A stretch of DNA of 64,000 nt, from the NCBI RefSeq assembly GCF_964355755.1, contig NC_092676.1, positions 1,906,288 to 1,970,287 on the forward strand. Reading direction: 5' to 3'. The translations under genes and the position numbers were made by a program. The notes under the pieces were generated by a model. It saw only the letters and a list, made by a program, of their open reading frames with translations. It ran no database searches and was not told where the DNA came from. Shown here in pieces: positions 59,123-64,000 of this stretch (its first letter is position 1; each line of letters begins with the position of its first letter). The DNA comes from Antedon mediterranea. Its lineage: Eukaryota; Echinodermata; Crinoidea; Comatulida; Antedonidae.

Positions 59123-60691
59123 TTAATCTGATTCCAGAACAAAATACTCAGTTTCAGTAGTATTGATGTTAGCATCTTCTCTGTTCTCATTTCTTGCATT
59201 TTGTAACCCCTTGTTTTCAATCACAGTGTCTGAGCTAACATAGTCAGTCTGTTCTGCTGTCTCTCTCTTCTCATTCCTTGCATTTTGTAACCCCTTGTTT
59301 TCAATCACAGTGTCGGAGTTAACATAGTCAGTCTGTTCTGCTGTCTCTCTGTTCTCATTCCTTGCATTTTGTAACCTCTTGTTTTCAATCACAGTGTCTG
59401 AGTTAACATAGTCAGTCTGTTCTGCTGTCTCTCTGTTCTCATTCCTTGCATTTTGTAACCTCTTGTTTTCAATCACAGTCTCTGAGTTGACATAGTCAGT
59501 CTGTTCTGTTATATTATCATCAATTGTATAGTAAACCTCTTCTGTAATTATTTGTGGAACATCAAAAGTGTTGCACACGCGATTTTCTGTGTTTCTGTGA
59601 AAGTACACAGGTACAGTTACATGTGTGTTGTGATGTTGTCTCTTTTGTTGTTCATAACAACACACAACAGAAACCAATAAAACTATTAGTATAATGTTAC
59701 TTGTTACCAGTATTATGGTAATTGTATTGGGCTTCTGAGTTGTCTTTGTAGCTGTTGGCATATCATAACTGGAGGTTATGTTTTGATAGTTGCCTTGAAG
59801 TGTTGTCATTCTCTCTGTTGTCATGGCATCTTCAATTGTGAAAAATTTCTTATCAGATCTGTTCTGAACATCAGTATTCACCAGACACTTAACAGTGTAG
59901 TTACCAGCTGGTAAATTACCAAAGCATATTTCATTCTTCTTATTTAAATTATAATGAGTCTTGAAGTCCTTTCCTATTAGCCCCCAATTATAAATTGTTT
60001 TATCACCAGATCCACCTTCTGCATAGCACTTGAAACAATTCTGGTTCACATCAACTTCAGATATGTCACATAACCTCATAATCCTTACCTTTAATTTAGG
60101 GTGAACTGGCAATATCAATGTGTAGCACCTGGTGAAATCATTATTTGAAATACAGTAGAAAAATATTCCTTCTCCAGAATAAAAACCTTTAAAAGTCAGA
60201 TTAATTGTTGTAATGTTGGTATTTGTACTATGAGACTGTGTAATGTGGTGCATTCCTTGGATCCAACCAATTGTGATGTCATTGTCATATTGGATGTTGT
60301 ATTCCCTAATCATGTAACATGAAATGTTTACTTCTTCTCCTTCAATGATGTTTTTGATATCATCACAGAAAGCTCTTGCAATGTTTGGTTGACTTCTGCT
60401 CATAGTTACACTTGATGAAGGAACCAAATATTGTAATCTTTCATCATCTTGACATGTGTGTATTCCTGTTTTTTGTTCATCAAAAGAAATGAAAAGCTGG
60501 TATTTCACTATGACGTCTTTGTAGCCAGGTAAATTGACCTCATCCTGATCATTTGATTGTACAATTTTTACATTTAGCTTAATATATGTTGAGTATTGAA
60601 ACTCCCTTTCAAATTGTACAAAATGTTTTGAAGTCCCATTTCTGAATATCAAAAAGCATGTCATCAAAAAGATAATGAATTTCAAAGTCAT
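59123..60691 (-). CDS. single-exon Ig-like transmembrane receptor with 28-residue tyrosine repeats
   Basis: The 522-residue frame starts with a hydrophobic signal peptide (about 1-20). An extracellular part follows with two Ig-like domains: C125-W143-C180 (GIFFYC) and C219/C222-W236-C269 (GNYTVKC). N-glycosylation sites lie at N122, N159, N164, N264, N277 and N304. After a Thr-rich stalk a membrane segment lies at about 323-345. The cytoplasmic tail has four 28-residue repeats (398-509) of the form TDYVNS(E/D)TVIENK + LQNARNENRETAEQ, with Tyr at 400, 428, 456 and 484. The first three are YVN, a Grb2-type SH2 motif once phosphorylated; the fourth is YVS. The end TEYFVL (Y516) resembles an ITSM/ITIM. 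I do not recognise the family by name. A signalling role in immunity or adhesion is inference. It lies antisense in what may be a dynein intron. Confidence 0.8.
   Translation of the reverse strand: MTLKFIIFLMTCFLIFRNGTSKHFVQFEREFQYSTYIKLNVKIVQSNDQDEVNLPGYKDVIVKYQLFISFDEQKTGIHTCQDDERLQYLVPSSSVTMSRSQPNIARAFCDDIKNIIEGEEVNISCYMIREYNIQYDNDITIGWIQGMHHITQSHSTNTNITTINLTFKGFYSGEGIFFYCISNNDFTRCYTLILPVHPKLKVRIMRLCDISEVDVNQNCFKCYAEGGSGDKTIYNWGLIGKDFKTHYNLNKKNEICFGNLPAGNYTVKCLVNTDVQNRSDKKFFTIEDAMTTERMTTLQGNYQNITSSYDMPTATKTTQKPNTITIILVTSNIILIVLLVSVVCCYEQQKRQHHNTHVTVPVYFHRNTENRVCNTFDVPQIITEEVYYTIDDNITEQTDYVNSETVIENKRLQNARNENRETAEQTDYVNSDTVIENKRLQNARNENRETAEQTDYVNSDTVIENKGLQNARNEKRETAEQTDYVSSDTVIENKGLQNARNENREDANINTTETEYFVLESD
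59165..59500 (-). repeat. 84-bp coding tandem repeat, four copies
   Basis: This is the DNA of the 28-residue repeats. Copies differ by few substitutions, and the array stays in frame. Confidence 0.95.
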
Positions 60692-61194
60692 CTTTAATCC
60701 TTTCTCTATTGATGCAGAGTTAAAATATGGTATGCATACTATAGGTATTGCAACACATACTTTAACAATAATATTTTTATTTCCTGTGTTTCAGATTTTT
60801 ATGCTAAAATCAAAACTAATTTCTTATTAAATTATAAGTTTGTAATATCACAACAAGGAAGAATATATTTATTTTTAGTTACAGTTTTTGATGTTGAAAT
60901 CAAAACTAATTTTGTGAAATATAAAGAATGATGGCTCTAGATAAAGAAAATAAAATACATAGTATATACTGTATTTGTATAGTATTATAAATTTGTATAA
61001 ATTACAAAGTGTTCTAATTAACACGATAAACACTATTTATTTACCTCTGATTTCAATACTCAACTATATTTATCCAGTGGAATGTTATCTGTTTTTATAA
61101 AATTGCCACACCACAAACAAGTTACGAGGAAGAAAAACTTACTTAAAGTTCAGATGATCCAGAATGTGAAACCATAATAAATAATAATTTCAAA
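60692..61194. other. spacer between receptor copies
   Basis: AT-rich; 'gaaatcaaaactaatt' occurs twice (near 60810 and 60900), a local duplication. A possible splice acceptor 'atcaatag' lies just upstream of the receptor ATG on the minus strand, so an untranslated exon is possible. Confidence 0.35.
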
Positions 61195-61310
61195 ATTATT
61201 GGTATTTAGATTATGAAACTGCGTATTGGGTGGGTTTTCCTTGAATCCAAATAATTGTGGTAATTTCTTCCCGATTATGTAATTGTAACACGATATCCCA
61301 GCGCAAAGAG
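61195..61310 (-). pseudogene. decayed relic of the receptor ectodomain
   Basis: 'tatgaaactgcgtattgggt', 'ccttgaatccaaataattgt' and 'gattatgtaattgtaacac' align with 60230-60325 of the intact gene, around the ITIGWIQG region. Indels and stops break it. It marks part of an older copy between the two larger ones. Confidence 0.55.
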
Positions 61311-62039
61311 CTCAATCTGAATCTATGAGAAAAGTGAAGAGACCAAAAGGATGACCCAAAACAACATGGATAAAAATTATAGAAAATGATACGAAATAGA
61401 AATAAATATTAGTCTCTATGCACACTTCAGCCAATAATCGTCAATCATCTTGTCTGTGCTTGTGGTACAGTTGTCTGTGCAATGCTTGTGTATCAGGACA
61501 CACAGAAGAAATTCATAATTGACAATCCTTGGAAACTGCTGTGGACGTGACCAAGCACCAAGTTCAATTATTTTTTAATATTTATTCGGTACAAAAAAAA
61601 TGAATCTTATATTACCACAAATGAGTTAACAGCGTAATTTTAAAAATCAATACAAAAGTTACATCAGATAGTATTAGTATTACATAAACTGTATAGTATA
61701 AAGGACAATTTAAAAAATGTTATATTCCATAATAGAAAAACAACACATTTAAAGACAATTGTGGTGTTGTGAGCCTCAAAGTACAAAAGTTCCCAAAGGA
61801 TATACTACTCCGCCATTAAACAAATACAAACAACAACTAGACTATCAGGACATTTCTTTTTTTAGTTATTCTTTAATTAGTATGCTAAATACAGTAGAAG
61901 TTAATATCAATTTCAGAATTTATCTATTTTTAGATATAAAAAGCAATTACAAATAAAATCATTCTTCATGTAATTTATGCAATTCATTGAGGGAAAAATG
62001 AAGAAATGGGATGTTTTAAAGTTATAAGTTTAAGAATAA

Positions 62040-62137
62040 GAAAGTGAATAACTTTAATATTACTTTGATATGGCCAATTTAAATTTAGAATATTTTGACC
62101 TTCATTTTTGTGTTTCAAGGGACAATACATCTTTAAA
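62040..62137 (-). mobile_element. end piece of the TTTAAAGATG element
   Basis: The inverse of 52506-52610: 'ggacaatacatctttaaa', 'ccttcatttttgtgtttcaa' and 'gatatggccaatttaaattt'. The other end of the element is absent. Confidence 0.75.
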
Positions 62138-62184
62138 AATTGACTAAGCAGACAAAGCAAAAATAACACGTTTTTATTATATAA

Positions 62185-62456
62185 ACACAATAGGCATAGA
62201 ACATTAATTTTAAACCGCCCGGTGATATACTGAAATTTAAGTAATTAATTTGAAACGATAAAAGATGAGGAAATCTGTGAGAATGAGAAAAAGTCGCCTC
62301 TACCAAGATTCGAACACGGACCTTCTGCTTGAAATGCAGATGTCCTAACCATTAGACCACTGGGACTTTCATGGTATAGTTCAAACCCGATTGGATAGCG
62401 ACTCTTTAACATCCTTGGCGTGGTACGGCACTAGTCCCTTTATTGTACGCACACGC
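62185..62456 (-). mobile_element. SINE family A, tRNA-Glu-like head
   Basis: Same layout as 6480-6690. The insertion splits the paralogous block: the matching flanks 'cgtttttattatata' and 'gtagaaacttt' are adjacent in copy 1 near 58760. That gives its limits independently. Confidence 0.8.
62296..62366 (-). tRNA. tRNA-Glu(UUC)-like SINE head, degraded
   Basis: The anticodon loop ATTTCAA gives UUC. The anticodon stem CTGC/GCAG pairs. The acceptor stem (GTCCCAG with TAGAGGC) no longer pairs well, so it is not a functional tRNA. Confidence 0.5.
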
Positions 62457-62823
62457 ACATGTAGAAACTTTTTGCAGTTTCACTACATAGTATTTACATT
62501 ACAGTGTTACACATTTTGATTTTGATTTAAAAATTAAACTAAAAAAACTTTGGAAATACACAGAGCACTTTACAATTATGCAGAAGATTAAAATTTAGTT
62601 AAAGCTTTACTTGATTTTCTACATCGGAAGTTGATTCCATAAACCCTTACACAGTCACTGCAATAAGTGAAAAGCAAATTTAAAAAAAAGCTCAATCACA
62701 TATTCACATGTGTACATAACAATAATATCTATGAAGCCAGTATGCCAGCTTAATGTTTGTATTTTTACATTACTGAGGTTAATTCTGCCTGTTCAACAAA
62801 ATGAACAGGGAGATTGTGAGCAG

Positions 62824-63880
62824 TTAAAAGAATGTCAAACCCATGTTTAGAATGTTTGCATCTGATTCCAGAACAAAATAATCTGGTGTTTCAGTAGTAT
62901 TGATGTTATTGTTCTTCTCTGTTCTCATTTCTTGCATTTTGTAACCTCTTGTTTTCAAACACAGTTTCAGAGTTTGCATAGCAAGTTTTTCTGCTGTCTC
63001 TCTGTTCTCATTTCTTGCATTTTGTAACCTCTTGTTTTCAAACACAGTTTCAGAGTTGGCATAGCAAGTTTTTTCTGCTGTCTCTCTGTTCTCATTCCTT
63101 GCATTTTGTAACCTCTTGTTTTCAAACACAGTTTCAGAGTTGGCATAGCAAGTTTTTTCTGCTGTCTCTCTCTTCTCATTTCTTGCATTTTGTAACCTCT
63201 TGTTTTCAAACACAGTTTCAGAGTTGGCATAGCAAGTTTTTTCTGCTGTCTCTCTGTTCTCATTCCTTGCATTTTGTAACCTCTTGTTTTCAAACACAGT
63301 TTCAGAGTTGGCATAGCAAGTTTTTTCTGCTGTCTCTCTCTTCTCATTTCTTGCATTTTGTAACCTCTTGTTTTCAAACACAGTTTCAGAGTTGGCATAG
63401 CAAGTTTTTTCTGCTGTCTCTCTCTTCTCATTCCTTGCATTTTGTAACCTCTTGTTTTCAAACACAGTTTCAGAGTTGGCATAGCAAGTTTTTTCTGCTG
63501 TCTCTCTGTTCTCATCCCTTGCATTTTTAACCTCTTGTTTTCAAACACAGTTTCAGAGTTGGCATAGCAAGTTTTTCTGCTGTCTCTCTGTTCTCATTCC
63601 TTGCATTTTGTAACCTCTTGTTTTCAAACACAGTTTCAGAGTTGGCATAGCAAGTTTTTTCTGCTGTCTCTCTCTTCTCATTCCTTGCATTTTGTAACCT
63701 CTTGTTTTCAAACACAGTTTCAGAGTTGGCATAGCAAGTTTTTTCTGCTGTCTCTCTCTTCTCATTCCTTGCATTTTGTAACCTCTTGTTTTCAAACACA
63801 GTTTCAGAGTTGGCATAGTTCTCATTCCTTGCATTTTGTAACCTCTTGTTTTCAATCACAGTGTCAGAGTTAACATAGTC
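62824..63880 (-). pseudogene. second receptor copy, cytoplasmic tail with about 12 repeats, frameshifted
   Basis: The tail reads (T)CYANSETVFENKRLQNARNE + (N/K)RETAEK repeatedly, 28 residues per unit, in about 11 full and one shortened unit. It ends NINTTETPDYFVLESD like the intact gene. Single-base losses at about 63562 (5 instead of 6 T), 63521 and 62984, and a one-base gain near 62912, switch the frame. The stop used by copy 1 is lost and the frame runs to 62824. Upstream coding sequence (membrane and Ig parts) is not in the window; a repeat element joins at about 63880. It is probably a decaying gene, although homopolymer errors in the assembly could explain some shifts. Confidence 0.7.
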
Positions 63881-64000
63881 CAGTGGCGGATCTAGCGGGG
63901 GCGTATTTTTAAGGGTTTTTTTTTTTTTGAAAAAAATTAAATAGATTTTAAAAACACGTATCGTTTCGACGGTCATCTATCACCGATGGTTTGCACATTT
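63880..64000. mobile_element. hAT-like repeat end, truncated by the window
   Basis: CAGTGGCGGATCTAGCGGGG followed by G- and T-rich sequence is a common start of hAT-like non-autonomous elements. It interrupts the repeat-tail reading frame of the second receptor copy. Confidence 0.5.

Larger units (their letters stand above)
57460..64000. repeat. tandem segmental duplication carrying the receptor genes
   Basis: Copy 1 is about 57460-60700 and copy 2 about 61440 to the window end. They share, in order, 'acaatgcttgtg', 'aaagttacatcagata', 'ttgtgagcct', 'tagtatttacattaca', 'ggaaatacacagagcact', 'ttgattttctacatcggaag' and the receptor tail. Copy 1 alone has the SINE at 58146-58475. Copy 2 alone has the pieces at 62040-62137 and 62185-62456. 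Confidence 0.8.

Noticed and set aside
63015-63873. Plus-strand frames with repeated FVTSCFQTQFQSWHSKFFLL
   Set aside because: Antisense of the receptor repeat array; the minus strand matches the intact paralog.

Overview
The window looks like nuclear DNA of a marine invertebrate deuterostome, probably an echinoderm. It is AT-rich, has many-exon genes with large introns, and is full of short DNA transposons, tRNA-derived SINEs and minisatellites. The conserved genes fit an animal. The echinoderm assignment is an inference from general sequence style (for example many copies of 'taggcctac'), not from a diagnostic gene.

Layout. 1-12.7 kb: no gene exon recognised. It holds the end of a DIRS-type retrotransposon (tyrosine recombinase C-terminus plus inverted terminal repeats), a 55-bp satellite, scattered relics of the same DIRS terminal repeat, SINEs, a LINE fragment and several minisatellites. 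12.7-45.2 kb (+): nine exons of a Limpet-type gene, with a Cys-rich N-terminus, a PET domain and six LIM domains, ending in a clear stop; the 5' exon(s) were not found. Its introns carry most of the mobile DNA, including a 6.4-kb element with a Mutator-like element nested inside it, and a further MITE inside that. 47.8-51.9 kb (-): a complete ten-exon CHORDC1 (morgana/CHP-1) gene of 323 codons, with a perfect heat-shock element in intron 1. 54.0 kb onward (+): the first four coding exons of what is most likely an outer-arm dynein heavy chain of the DNAH5/DNAH8 class; its remaining exons are not seen. 57.5-64 kb (-): a tandem segmental duplication carrying a single-exon immunoglobulin-like membrane receptor gene (522 aa) with four 28-residue cytoplasmic repeats, each centred on a tyrosine. 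A degraded ectodomain relic and a second, frameshifted copy with about 12 repeats follow. If the dynein gene continues to the right, these receptor genes lie antisense inside its intron.

The three conserved genes have unrelated jobs (LIM scaffold, HSP90 co-chaperone, ciliary motor). CHORDC1 and the dynein gene are divergently transcribed across a 2.1-kb spacer with an ETS-like site at one end and a near-consensus RFX X-box at the other. The least explained content is the repeat-tailed receptor pair, the duplicated splice acceptor of Limpet, two hammerhead-like motifs, and several transposon families whose target-site duplications can be read directly.
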